Below, piece by piece: positions 7,418 to 15,008 of a stretch of 64,000 nt of DNA. Position 1 is the stretch's first letter. Each line of letters begins with the position of its first letter. The position numbers were made by a program, and so were the translations under genes. Source of the stretch: CAZGUH01 sp964529005 (lineage in GTDB: Bacteria > Actinomycetota > Acidimicrobiia > Acidimicrobiales > Ilumatobacteraceae). Below the pieces are notes generated by a model that was not told the DNA's origin, ran no database searches, and worked only from the letters and a program-made list of their open reading frames with translations. The DNA lies in contig CAZGUH010000011.1 in assembly GCA_964529005.1 (NCBI GenBank), positions 1-64,000 on the forward strand. Reading direction: 5' to 3'.

Positions 7418-8688
7418 TGACCTCGACGCGGCGCGTCACGCCGCTCGCCGGGCCGATCGACGCGACGGTGGAGGCGCCCGGCTCGAAGAGCATCGCCAAC
7501 CGTGCGCTCGTGTGCGCGCTGCTCGCCGACGGCACGTCGACCCTGCACGCCGTCGCGCCCGGCGACGACACCACCGCGATGCTCGACGCCGTGCAGGCGC
7601 TCGGCGCAACGGTCCACGTCGACGGTTCGACGGTGCGCGTCCGCGGCATCGGGGGAACGCTGCCCGGCGGCCCGATCACGTTGCACGCGCAGCTCGCCGG
7701 GACCACGTCGCGCTTTCTGACCGCGGTCGCGGCCCTGGGCCGGGGGCCCTACGTCATCGACGGCTTGCCGCCATTGCGGGCCCGGCCGATGGGGCCGCTG
7801 CACGACTCCCTGGAGGCCCTCGGCGCGACCGTGCGACCCGGCGGCGCCCGTGGCTGCTTGCCGGTCACGGTGTCGGGACCGGTCGCCGACGGCCCGGCAG
7901 CGGTGTCGATGCGTGGCGACGTCAGCAGCCAGTTCGTCACCGCGCTGATGCTGATCGGCCCATACCTGCCCGGCGGTCTGCGCATCACGCTGACAACACC
8001 GCTCGTCTCGCGCCCCTACCTCGGCATCACCGCCGCGGTGATGGCCGCGTTCGGGGTGGACGGCGTGCGCGTCGGAGACAGCGACGTGCACGTGCCGGCA
8101 GGGCGGTACGTCGGGATCGACCATCGCATCGAGCCCGACGCCTCGTCGGCCAGCTACCCGCTCGCGGCCGCGGCGGTGTGCGGCGGCGTGGTGCGGGTGC
8201 CCGGGCTCGGGGCGGCGTCGCTCCAGGGCGACGCCGCGTTCGCCTCGGTTCTCGAGCGCATGGGCTGCACGGTGCGCCAGACCGACCACAGTACGGAGGT
8301 GAGCCGCGACGGCGCGCTGCGCGGGATCACGGTCGACATGGCGCCGATGAGCGACCTCGTGCCGACGCTGGCGGCGGTCGCGGCGTTCGCCGAGACGCCG
8401 ACGGAGATCACCGGCGTCGGGTTCATCCGGGCCAAGGAGAGCGACCGCATCGGCGACCTGGCGCACGAGCTGCGCGCCTGTCGGATCCGTGCGTCCGAAC
8501 TGCCGGACGGGTTGCGCATCGAGCCGAGCGAGCCGGTCGGCGCCCGCGTCGCGACGCACGACGATCATCGGCTGGCGATGTCGTTGGCGTTGATCGGCCT
8601 CCGCGTCGACGGCGTCGAGATCGGCGACCCGGATGTCGTCTCGAAGAGCTGGCCCGGGTACTGGCAGATGCTGGACGGATTGAGGTGA
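7417..8688 (+). CDS. aroA: 3-phosphoshikimate 1-carboxyvinyltransferase (EPSP synthase)
   Basis: AroA joins shikimate-3-phosphate and phosphoenolpyruvate to make EPSP, the sixth step of the shikimate pathway. The 423-residue product has the N-terminal signature APGSKSIANRALVCALLADG with the conserved Lys-Ser at 24-25, LAGTTSRFLTAVAALG, and the C-terminal signature VGFIRAKESDRIGDLAHEL. ATG 7417 shares one base with the tyrA stop; a TTG three bases earlier is the alternative. The downstream HAD gene overlaps by 4 bp (GTGA). Whether it is a glyphosate-sensitive class I enzyme was not worked out. Confidence 0.96.
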   Translation: MTSTRRVTPLAGPIDATVEAPGSKSIANRALVCALLADGTSTLHAVAPGDDTTAMLDAVQALGATVHVDGSTVRVRGIGGTLPGGPITLHAQLAGTTSRFLTAVAALGRGPYVIDGLPPLRARPMGPLHDSLEALGATVRPGGARGCLPVTVSGPVADGPAAVSMRGDVSSQFVTALMLIGPYLPGGLRITLTTPLVSRPYLGITAAVMAAFGVDGVRVGDSDVHVPAGRYVGIDHRIEPDASSASYPLAAAAVCGGVVRVPGLGAASLQGDAAFASVLERMGCTVRQTDHSTEVSRDGALRGITVDMAPMSDLVPTLAAVAAFAETPTEITGVGFIRAKESDRIGDLAHELRACRIRASELPDGLRIEPSEPVGARVATHDDHRLAMSLALIGLRVDGVEIGDPDVVSKSWPGYWQMLDGLR

Positions 8689-9323
8689 GCTGCCCGCTGG
8701 TCGTGGCGGCCTTCGACCTCGACGGCACGATCACCGTGCGCGACTGCGTCGTGCCGTTCCTGTGCCGGCTGGCAGGGTGGCACAGGATGGCCGGGGCGGT
8801 CGTGGGCCAACCGGCGCGCAGCCTCGCGGCCGCCGGGCGCCGCGACCGCGACGCGATCAAGGAGATCGCGGTCGGAGGCGTGTTCCGCGGCCGGCGTGTG
8901 GCCGACGTGGCGGCGGCGGGGGAGACCTACGCGCAGCACATCGCGACGTCATGGCTGCGCGCCGACGTCTGTGCCCGCCTCGACTGGCATCGCGCGCGCG
9001 GCGATCGCACGGTCGTGGTCACGGCGTCGCTCGCTCCGTACGTGCGGCCGCTGGCGCGCCGGCTCGGCATCGAGAACGTGCTGTGCACGGACGTCGTGAC
9101 GCACGGCGACGTCTACGGCGACCGGCTGGCTGGCGGCAACTGCCGGGGACCGGAGAAGGCGCGCCGGCTGCGCCGGTGGATCGACGAGGCCGATCTCGCC
9201 GCGGTCGAGATCTGGGCCTACGGCGATTCCCGCGGCGACACCGAGATGCTCGCGATGGCCGACCGCCCGCACCTGGTCCGGCGGGTCACGGTCCCGGCGG
9301 CGCCCGTGGCCGCGGAGCGATGA
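8685..9323 (+). CDS. HAD-IB family phosphatase, candidate DPPR 5-phosphatase
   Basis: This 212-residue protein is a haloacid-dehalogenase-type phosphatase of the SerB-like IB class. The nucleophile motif FDLDGTIT holds Asp11 and Asp13, motif II is VVVTASLAPY (Thr113/Ser115), and the metal-binding motif is YGDSRGDTEML. The gene overlaps aroA at its start and the DPPR synthase gene at its end (both 4 bp). In Mycobacterium tuberculosis the step after DPPR synthase is removal of the 5-phosphate from decaprenyl-phosphoryl-5-phosphoribose, assigned to a PAP2-type protein (Rv3807c). No PAP2 gene is present here, so I infer that this HAD protein may do that job. A housekeeping phosphoserine phosphatase role is the main alternative. 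Confidence 0.8.
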   Translation: MSCPLVVAAFDLDGTITVRDCVVPFLCRLAGWHRMAGAVVGQPARSLAAAGRRDRDAIKEIAVGGVFRGRRVADVAAAGETYAQHIATSWLRADVCARLDWHRARGDRTVVVTASLAPYVRPLARRLGIENVLCTDVVTHGDVYGDRLAGGNCRGPEKARRLRRWIDEADLAAVEIWAYGDSRGDTEMLAMADRPHLVRRVTVPAAPVAAER

Positions 9324-10189
9324 TCCGGTCGCTGCTGCGCGAGGCTCGGCCGCGCCAGTGGTCGAAGAACATCCTCGTGTTCGCCGCGCCGGCCGCAGCG
9401 GGCCTGCTCGACGACGGGGGCGCGCTGGCGCGCTCGGTCGTGCTCTTCGTGGCGATGTGCCTCGCTGCCAGCGGGACGTACTTCTGGAACGACGTGTTCG
9501 ACCTGGAGGCCGACCGGCGGCATCCCGCCAAGCGGGCACGGCCGATCGCGAGCGGCATGGTTCCGCTGCCCGTCGCCCGGGTCGCCGGGACGGTGCTGCT
9601 CGCCGCCGGTGTCGGGTTGGCGTGTGCGCTGCGGTGGCAGGCGGGCACCGTCGTCGCGTGCTATGTGGTGATCACCGTGGCGTACAGCGCGGTGTTGAAG
9701 CACGTGGCGGTCATCGACCTCGCGGTCGTCGCGGCCGGCTTCCTGCTTCGTGCCGTCGCCGGCGCCGAGGTCGTGGACGTCGGCCTCAGCCGGTGGTTCC
9801 TGCTGTGCACCAGCTTCGGCTCGTTGTTCATCGTCGCCGGGAAGCGCTACGCGGAACTGCGCGAGCTCGGCGACGGAGCGGCCGGGCACCGGCCCGCGCT
9901 CGACGAGTACACGCCGGGGTCGTTGCGCGCCGTGCTGTCGCTCGCCTGCGCGGCGGCCGCCGTGACGTACTGCGTGTGGGCGTTCGAGACGCAGGGCAGC
10001 TCGGCGTCGGGCATCCCGTTCGAGGCGCTCTCGATCGTGCCGATGCTCGGCGCCCTGCTGCGTTACACGCTGATCCTCGAACAGGGGCACGGGTCGGCGC
10101 CCGAGGACATCTTCGCCGCCGACCGCACGCTGCAGATGCTCGGGTGCGCGTGGGTGCTGCTCTTCCTCCTCGGGGTGTACGCGACATGA
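9320..10189 (+). CDS. ubiA: Decaprenyl-phosphate 5-phosphoribosyltransferase (DPPR synthase), UbiA family
   Basis: The 289-residue polytopic membrane protein belongs to the UbiA prenyltransferase family. Its key motif is NDVFDLEADRRHP, with Asn57, Asp58, Asp61 and Asp65 for magnesium-phosphate binding, and a second conserved stretch is YSAVLKHVAVIDLAVVAAGF. The closest known type is mycobacterial Rv3806c, which transfers 5-phosphoribose from PRPP to decaprenyl phosphate in the first step of decaprenyl-phospho-arabinose synthesis. dprE1 and dprE2 lie two genes downstream, which strongly supports this over a quinone or heme role. ATG 9320 overlaps the HAD stop (ATGA), and the stop overlaps the methyltransferase gene. 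Confidence 0.9.
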   Translation: MIRSLLREARPRQWSKNILVFAAPAAAGLLDDGGALARSVVLFVAMCLAASGTYFWNDVFDLEADRRHPAKRARPIASGMVPLPVARVAGTVLLAAGVGLACALRWQAGTVVACYVVITVAYSAVLKHVAVIDLAVVAAGFLLRAVAGAEVVDVGLSRWFLLCTSFGSLFIVAGKRYAELRELGDGAAGHRPALDEYTPGSLRAVLSLACAAAAVTYCVWAFETQGSSASGIPFEALSIVPMLGALLRYTLILEQGHGSAPEDIFAADRTLQMLGCAWVLLFLLGVYAT

Positions 10190-10956
10190 CCGCGGACGTC
10201 GAGCCTGTGGTGGAGCCTGTCGTCGAGCCCGTTCGGGCCGCGATCGAGGGGATCGAAGGCTGGCTGTCGGTCGACCAGGCGGCGGTCCTGCACCGCATTG
10301 CTCGTGCGTGCGCGCCCGGCGACACGATCGTCGAGATCGGAAGCTTCCGCGGCCGGAGCACCGTGGCCCTCGCGCGCGCGGCCCCGCCGGCGTGCACCGT
10401 GGTGGCGATCGACCCCCACGCGGGGAACGACCGTGGGCCCCACGAGCTGTCGGGACGCGTTGCCGAGGCGGCGGCCGATCGGCTCGCGTTCGCCGCGAAC
10501 CTCGAGCGTGCGGGTGTGCGCGAGCGGGTCCGCCATGTCTCGGCGCCGTCACGCGACGCGCACGGCGCGGTCGATGGTGACATCGCCGTGCTGTTCGTCG
10601 ACGGCTCCCACCGGTTCGGCGCGGCACGTCGTGACATCGCCGACTGGGGCGCGCGCGTGCGGCCGGGCGGCACGATGCTCGTCCACGACGCGTTCTCCTC
10701 GATCGGGGTCACCGCTGCCATCGCCCGCCATCTCGTCATGGGCAACCGCTTCCGGTATGCGGGTCGCTGCCGATCGCTCGCCATATATCACGCCGACCTC
10801 GACGGCGCCGCGCGCAGCCGCGCCGTGAACGCCGCGCGGCAGCTGCGCGAGCTGCCGTGGTTCGCCCGCAACGTGGCGCTGAAGGTCGCCCTGTCCCTCG
10901 GTCTCGGCGCTGTGCTGCGACGCCTCGGCCGCCCCGTTCCCGAATGGCCGTACTGA
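10186..10956 (+). CDS. Class I SAM-dependent methyltransferase in the DPA operon
   Basis: The 256-residue product has a Rossmann methyltransferase core: IVEIGSFRGRSTVALARAA is motif I for SAM binding, VVAIDPHAGND holds the acidic residue that binds the ribose, and IAVLFVDGSHRFGAARRDI resembles the Methyltransf_24 family. Residues 5-16 repeat VEPV three times. The C-terminal about 50 residues are basic and partly hydrophobic (LKVALSLGLGAVLRRL), possibly a membrane-surface helix. It sits between DPPR synthase and dprE1 with overlaps at both ends, so a substrate in the lipid-linked sugar pathway or the envelope is plausible, but no substrate can be named. No counterpart is part of the described DPA pathway. 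Confidence 0.85.
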   Translation: MTADVEPVVEPVVEPVRAAIEGIEGWLSVDQAAVLHRIARACAPGDTIVEIGSFRGRSTVALARAAPPACTVVAIDPHAGNDRGPHELSGRVAEAAADRLAFAANLERAGVRERVRHVSAPSRDAHGAVDGDIAVLFVDGSHRFGAARRDIADWGARVRPGGTMLVHDAFSSIGVTAAIARHLVMGNRFRYAGRCRSLAIYHADLDGAARSRAVNAARQLRELPWFARNVALKVALSLGLGAVLRRLGRPVPEWPY

Positions 10957-12371
10957 GGGCCGTGAGCGGTGACGCGCGGCGCCGCCGCACGAGCCTCACC
11001 GGGTGGGGCAACGCGTGCGCGGCGGCCACGACCGGCACGGTGGTCACCGTCGACCGCCACGGACTGGCCGCGGTCGTGGCGGCCCGCGCGGCGCGCGGCA
11101 CGCTGGCACGTGGGCTGGGTCGCTCGTACGGCGACGCGGCGCAGAACGGCGGCGGAACGCTGGTGCGCTTGCGCGAGCTGGCGCCCGCCGTCGCGGTCGA
11201 CGACCGTGCCGGCCTCGCGACCGTGGGAGGCGGCGTGAGCATCGACGACCTTCTGCGGGTCATCGTGCCGCGGGGCTTCTTCGTGCCGGTCACGCCGGGC
11301 ACGCGCAGCGTCACGATCGGCGGAGCGGTCGCCAGCGACATCCACGGCAAGAACCATCACGTCGACGGATCGCTCGGCAGCCACGTCGTGCGGATGTCGT
11401 TGATGCTCGCCGACGGCTCGGTCGTCGAGCTGTCGCCCGGCAGCGACGCCGAGCTGTTCTGGTGCACCGTCGGTGGCATGGGGCTGACGGGCATCGTCGT
11501 CGACGTGACGTTGCGGCTGATCCGCATCGAGACCAGCCGCTGCACGGTGGACACCGTCCGCTGTGCCGATCTCGACGACGTGATGGCGGCGATGGAGGAC
11601 GGCGACCACCGCTACCGCTACAGCGTCGCCTGGGTCGACGGGACGGCGACGGGCGCGAGCCTCGGTCGCAGTGTGTTGACGCGTGGCGACCACGCGACGC
11701 TGGACCGGATCGGCGCGCACGCGCTCACCGATCCGCTCGACTACGACCCGCGCCAGCGCGTCACCGTCCCGCCGGCGGCGCCGCCGAGCGGCGTGCTCAA
11801 CCGAGCGACGGTCGCAGCGTTCAACGAGCTGTGGTACCGGCGTGCCCCGCGCCGGCGAGACGGCGAGATCGCATCGATCACGTCGTTCTTCCACCCGCTC
11901 GACGCGATCGGTTCGTGGAACCGCCTGTACGGGCGACGCGGTTTCGTGCAGTACCAGATCTTGGCGCCGTTCGGGCAGGAGCCGGTGCTGCGCCGCGTCG
12001 TCGAGCGGTTGGCGTCGTCGGGGGCGCCCAGCTTCCTGACGGTGCTGAAGCGCTTCGGGGCGGCGAACCCGGCCCCCCTCAGCTTCCCGGCCCCGGGTTG
12101 GGCCCTGTCGCTCGACCTGCCCGTCGGTCGCCGAGGGCTGGGCACGTTGTTGCACGACCTCGACCGCGAGGTGCTCGACGCGGGCGGCCGCCATTACCTC
12201 GCCAAGGACGGTCACACGACGCCCGACATGATCCGCCGCGGCTACCCGCGCCTCGACGAGTGGCGCGCCGTGCGCGACCGCGCCGACCCGAACGGGGTCT
12301 GGCGCAGCGACCTCGCCCGGCGGCTCGACCTCGTCGGCTCGATGTCGCGGGCCGCGAGGTCGATGTTGTGA
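10944..12371 (+). CDS. dprE1: Decaprenylphosphoryl-beta-D-ribose 2-oxidase
   Basis: DprE1 is the FAD oxidase that converts decaprenylphosphoryl-ribose to the 2-keto intermediate; DprE2 then reduces it to the arabinose donor. The protein (475 residues from ATG 10944; 469 from the alternative GTG 10962) carries LTGWG at its start, the FAD-binding RGLGRSYGDAAQNGG and VTIGGAVASDIHGKNHH, and a C-terminal FPAPGWALSLDLP and AKDGHTT. In M. tuberculosis the matching stretch GWNVCVDFP contains Cys387, the covalent target of benzothiazinones, and the lysine in AKD is catalytic (Lys418). Here the cysteine is replaced by Ser389 (codon TCG at 12108-12110) while the lysine is kept (Lys421). dprE2 follows 73 bp downstream. 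Confidence 0.94.
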   Translation: MAVLRAVSGDARRRRTSLTGWGNACAAATTGTVVTVDRHGLAAVVAARAARGTLARGLGRSYGDAAQNGGGTLVRLRELAPAVAVDDRAGLATVGGGVSIDDLLRVIVPRGFFVPVTPGTRSVTIGGAVASDIHGKNHHVDGSLGSHVVRMSLMLADGSVVELSPGSDAELFWCTVGGMGLTGIVVDVTLRLIRIETSRCTVDTVRCADLDDVMAAMEDGDHRYRYSVAWVDGTATGASLGRSVLTRGDHATLDRIGAHALTDPLDYDPRQRVTVPPAAPPSGVLNRATVAAFNELWYRRAPRRRDGEIASITSFFHPLDAIGSWNRLYGRRGFVQYQILAPFGQEPVLRRVVERLASSGAPSFLTVLKRFGAANPAPLSFPAPGWALSLDLPVGRRGLGTLLHDLDREVLDAGGRHYLAKDGHTTPDMIRRGYPRLDEWRAVRDRADPNGVWRSDLARRLDLVGSMSRAARSML

Positions 12372-12444
12372 ACCGGTCCCTCGACGAGTAGGACGTGCGG
12401 GACTGCCGTCGTCGTCGGACGGGACAGCACGGGCAGGGAGCGAC

Positions 12445-13206
12445 ATGGAGAACGCATTCGGGCAGGCGCAGACGATCGTGCTGCTGGGCGGCGTCAGCGA
12501 GATCGGTGTCGCGATCGTGCGCCGGTTGCTGTCGCCGGCCACGCGCACGGTCGTGCTCGCATGCCGCCGTCCCGACGCGGGAGCCGACGTCGCCGCGTCG
12601 CTGCGCCGCGACCGTGTGCACGTCGAGGTCGTCCCGTTCGAGGCGACCGACACCGACGACCACGAACGCGTCGTGCAGGACCTCGTCGAACGGTTCGGTG
12701 ACCTCGACGTGGTCGTGCTGGCGTTCGGGGTGCTCGGCGAGCAGTCGCGCCTGAGCGACGATCCGGCCGAGGCGGCTCGCGTCACGAGCGTGAACTTCGG
12801 CGGCGCCGTGTCGAGCGGCCTGGCGGTCGCCAAGCAGTTCCGCCGCCAGGGCCACGGCCGGCTGGTCGTGCTGTCGAGCGTCGCCGGCGAGCGCGTGCGC
12901 CGCGCCAACTTCGTCTACGGCGCGACGAAAGCCGGCCTCGACGGCTTCGCACAGGGCCTCGGCGACGATCTGCACGGCAGCGGCGCATCGGTGCTCGTCG
13001 TGCGTCCGGGATTCGTGCACACGGCCATGACCGCAGGCCGGAAGCCGGCGCCGCTGGCGACGACGCCCGACGCCGTCGCGCAGCGGGTGGTCGATGCGCT
13101 CGCCAAGGGCCGTCGCACGGTGTGGGCGCCGGGCGCGCTCCGCTACGTGTTCATGGTGCTCCGTCACCTACCGGGCCCGGTCTGGCGCCGACTTCCGCTG
13201 GGCTGA
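12445..13206 (+). CDS. dprE2: Decaprenylphosphoryl-2-keto-beta-D-erythro-pentose reductase
   Basis: DprE2 is a short-chain dehydrogenase that reduces the DprE1 product with NADH to give decaprenylphosphoryl-arabinose. The 253-residue protein has the DprE2-type cofactor loop LLGGVSEIGVAIVRRLL, the catalytic Ser in VVLSSVAGERVRR, and the YGATK pair (Tyr158, Lys162). It ends PVWRRLPLG, as in mycobacterial homologues. A purine-rich GGGAG lies 5 nt before ATG 12445, so this gene has an ordinary ribosome site. Position just after dprE1 confirms the call. Its last 56 bp overlap the 3' end of the oppositely directed membrane glycosyltransferase gene. Confidence 0.93.
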   Translation: MENAFGQAQTIVLLGGVSEIGVAIVRRLLSPATRTVVLACRRPDAGADVAASLRRDRVHVEVVPFEATDTDDHERVVQDLVERFGDLDVVVLAFGVLGEQSRLSDDPAEAARVTSVNFGGAVSSGLAVAKQFRRQGHGRLVVLSSVAGERVRRANFVYGATKAGLDGFAQGLGDDLHGSGASVLVVRPGFVHTAMTAGRKPAPLATTPDAVAQRVVDALAKGRRTVWAPGALRYVFMVLRHLPGPVWRRLPLG

Positions 13207-14920
13207 CGCCGTCGCCGACCGCGCACCGCTGGTAGAGCAGCACGAGCGCGTCCTCGTAGTCCTTCACGAGGCAGAACCGTTCGGCGACCACCTGGTTGGC
13301 GGCTTGCGACATCGGCACGATCGAGTCGTTCGGCTCGTACCAGCCGTTCCAGAAGTTCGTCAGGATCAGCCAGTCCGCCGAGGCGACGTCGCCCGCCAAC
13401 CGCGACCCCTCGGCGTTGGCGAGCCCCGGATCCATCTCGATGAAGTACGTCGCCGGTTCGAGCTCGGGGAACAGCCAGTAGAAGTAGACGTCGCTGTACA
13501 TCGTGCGGCTCAGGTCGGCCGGACCGACGAGGAGGCGTTCGCCCGGCGATGCCATCTGGTCCAGGTCGGCGACGACGTTGGAGGCGGCGCGGTAGGCGAG
13601 GAAGTCGCCGAGGTGGAAGCGGCGGTCGCCGCGCTGCAGGGTGAAGCCGCCGTGGGCGTCGCCGGCGCTGACGCGGGCGGCGTGCACGTAATAGCGATAC
13701 GTGAAGAAGGGACAGACGACGGCCAGCAGCACCGCCATCGCCGCGGCCGCGATGCCCACGCGGCGGGTGGCGCGAACGCGGCCGCGCGGCCATGCCTCGA
13801 CGATCGCCGCCGGCGCGATCGAGAACGACACGAACGCGACCCATGCGAGGTGCGTCGAATCGGGCCGCTGGAGCCCTTGGTGCAGGATGCCGAGGCCGAA
13901 CAACCCGGCCGCGAGCAGCGTGACGGCCGCCGGCCGAGCCGGCGTGCGCCGCAGCGCGCGCAGGCCGGCGAGCGGCACGGCGACGGTGATCGCCCCGACC
14001 GCGAAGAACCACAGGAACAGCTGGTGGCTGGCCTGCGGCGCGGGAAGGCCCCACCACGGTGGGATCGCTTCGGCGATCCATTGCAGCGCGCCGTCGACGT
14101 GGCTCCACGTCGGCGGCCGCGGCAGCTCGCGGCCGGCGCGGAGGCGGAACACCGGATCGACGACCATGCCGTTCCACGCCGTGGCCGGGCCAACGATCCC
14201 CACGTGGACGATCATCGGCGTGAATCCGACCAGCCCCGCCACGCCTCCGGTCACGAGCGGGCGCACGGCGTGGCGGGCACGCCAGGCGAGCCACCCGAGC
14301 GGCATGCCGAGCGCCACGATCAGGTCCGGCCGGAACGTGAGCGCCACGCCGGCGAGCAGTCCCGCCGCGGCCCACGACCGGCTCTCGGCGGCCGCAGCGG
14401 TGTGCTGGGCGCGCAGTGCGAACACGACGGCCCACAGGCCGAGCGCGACGCCGCCGTGCCAGGCCAGCGCGGACAGGCCGATCGGCGTGAGCACGAAAAG
14501 CACCGCGATCAGCGCGCACACGGCTGCGGCGGCGCGGCCCCACGCTCGTGCGAGTGCGTAGATGCCGAAGATGATGCCGAGGTGTTGCAGCAGGCCGAAC
14601 GTCCGCTCGCTGGCCAGCGTGTTGCCGAACAGCTCGTACCAGCCGGCGAGGGCATGGAGCGACCCCGGTCCGTAGAGGTGCAGGAAGTCGACGTTTGGGG
14701 TCCATCCCTCGCGGAGCAACTCGGGGAAGAGCAGCATGAACCCTTCCTCCATCGAGCTGCCCGTGGCGCGGTACATGCCGCGCAACGGGATCGCGACCGC
14801 GAGGAGGATCACGCCGACTGCCAGCACGCCGCCACGCGTCGGGGTGCGCCACCGCAGCGGACCGCCGAGGACGAAGGCCGTGCGATCACCGGTGTCGAGG
14901 TCGTCGCCGGCGTCGGTCAC
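13151..14920 (-). CDS. Polytopic membrane protein, glycosyltransferase-like (GT-C type)
   Basis: The 589-residue protein has about ten hydrophobic segments across residues 30-420 and a C-terminal soluble part of about 150 residues. The first loop carries SSMEEGFMLLFPELLREGW and TPNVDFLHLYGPGSLHALAG. Short acidic motifs after the first helix are typical of membrane GT-C sugar transferases that use polyprenyl-phosphate sugars on the outer face. Start GTG 14918-14920 is chosen because a TAAGGT hexamer lies 10 nt upstream and the frame above it is a shadow of the next gene. The donor could be decaprenylphosphoryl-arabinose given dprE1/E2 next door, but that is inference. The 3' end overlaps dprE2 tail-to-tail by 56 bp. 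Confidence 0.75.
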   Translation of the reverse strand: MTDAGDDLDTGDRTAFVLGGPLRWRTPTRGGVLAVGVILLAVAIPLRGMYRATGSSMEEGFMLLFPELLREGWTPNVDFLHLYGPGSLHALAGWYELFGNTLASERTFGLLQHLGIIFGIYALARAWGRAAAAVCALIAVLFVLTPIGLSALAWHGGVALGLWAVVFALRAQHTAAAAESRSWAAAGLLAGVALTFRPDLIVALGMPLGWLAWRARHAVRPLVTGGVAGLVGFTPMIVHVGIVGPATAWNGMVVDPVFRLRAGRELPRPPTWSHVDGALQWIAEAIPPWWGLPAPQASHQLFLWFFAVGAITVAVPLAGLRALRRTPARPAAVTLLAAGLFGLGILHQGLQRPDSTHLAWVAFVSFSIAPAAIVEAWPRGRVRATRRVGIAAAAMAVLLAVVCPFFTYRYYVHAARVSAGDAHGGFTLQRGDRRFHLGDFLAYRAASNVVADLDQMASPGERLLVGPADLSRTMYSDVYFYWLFPELEPATYFIEMDPGLANAEGSRLAGDVASADWLILTNFWNGWYEPNDSIVPMSQAANQVVAERFCLVKDYEDALVLLYQRCAVGDGVSPAEVGARPGPVGDGAP

Positions 14921-14930
14921 AGCGGCCGCG

Positions 14931-14936
14931 ACCTTA
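14931..14936 (-). promoter_or_regulatory. Leaderless -10 element (TAAGGT)
   Basis: TAAGGT on the minus strand, 10 nt before GTG 14920. It is back-to-back with the promoter of the GT4 gene. Confidence 0.5.
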
Positions 14937-14994
14937 GCGAAGGCCGTGCGCGCGCAGCCCGCCGTGCTGCCGAGGGGCCGACCGCCCGGCACGC

Positions 14995-15000
14995 TAGGTT
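14995..15000 (+). promoter_or_regulatory. Leaderless -10 element of the GT4 gene (TAGGTT)
   Basis: TAGGTT, 8 nt before GTG 15009. The same hexamer stands before the phosphoribosyltransferase gene at 32232. Confidence 0.6.
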
Positions 15001-15008
15001 CGCCGTTC

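Noticed and set aside
10788..12908. 706-codon minus-strand frame opposite dprE1 and dprE2
   Set aside because: DprE1/DprE2 motifs on the plus strand are decisive; the opposite frame has no protein-like pattern.
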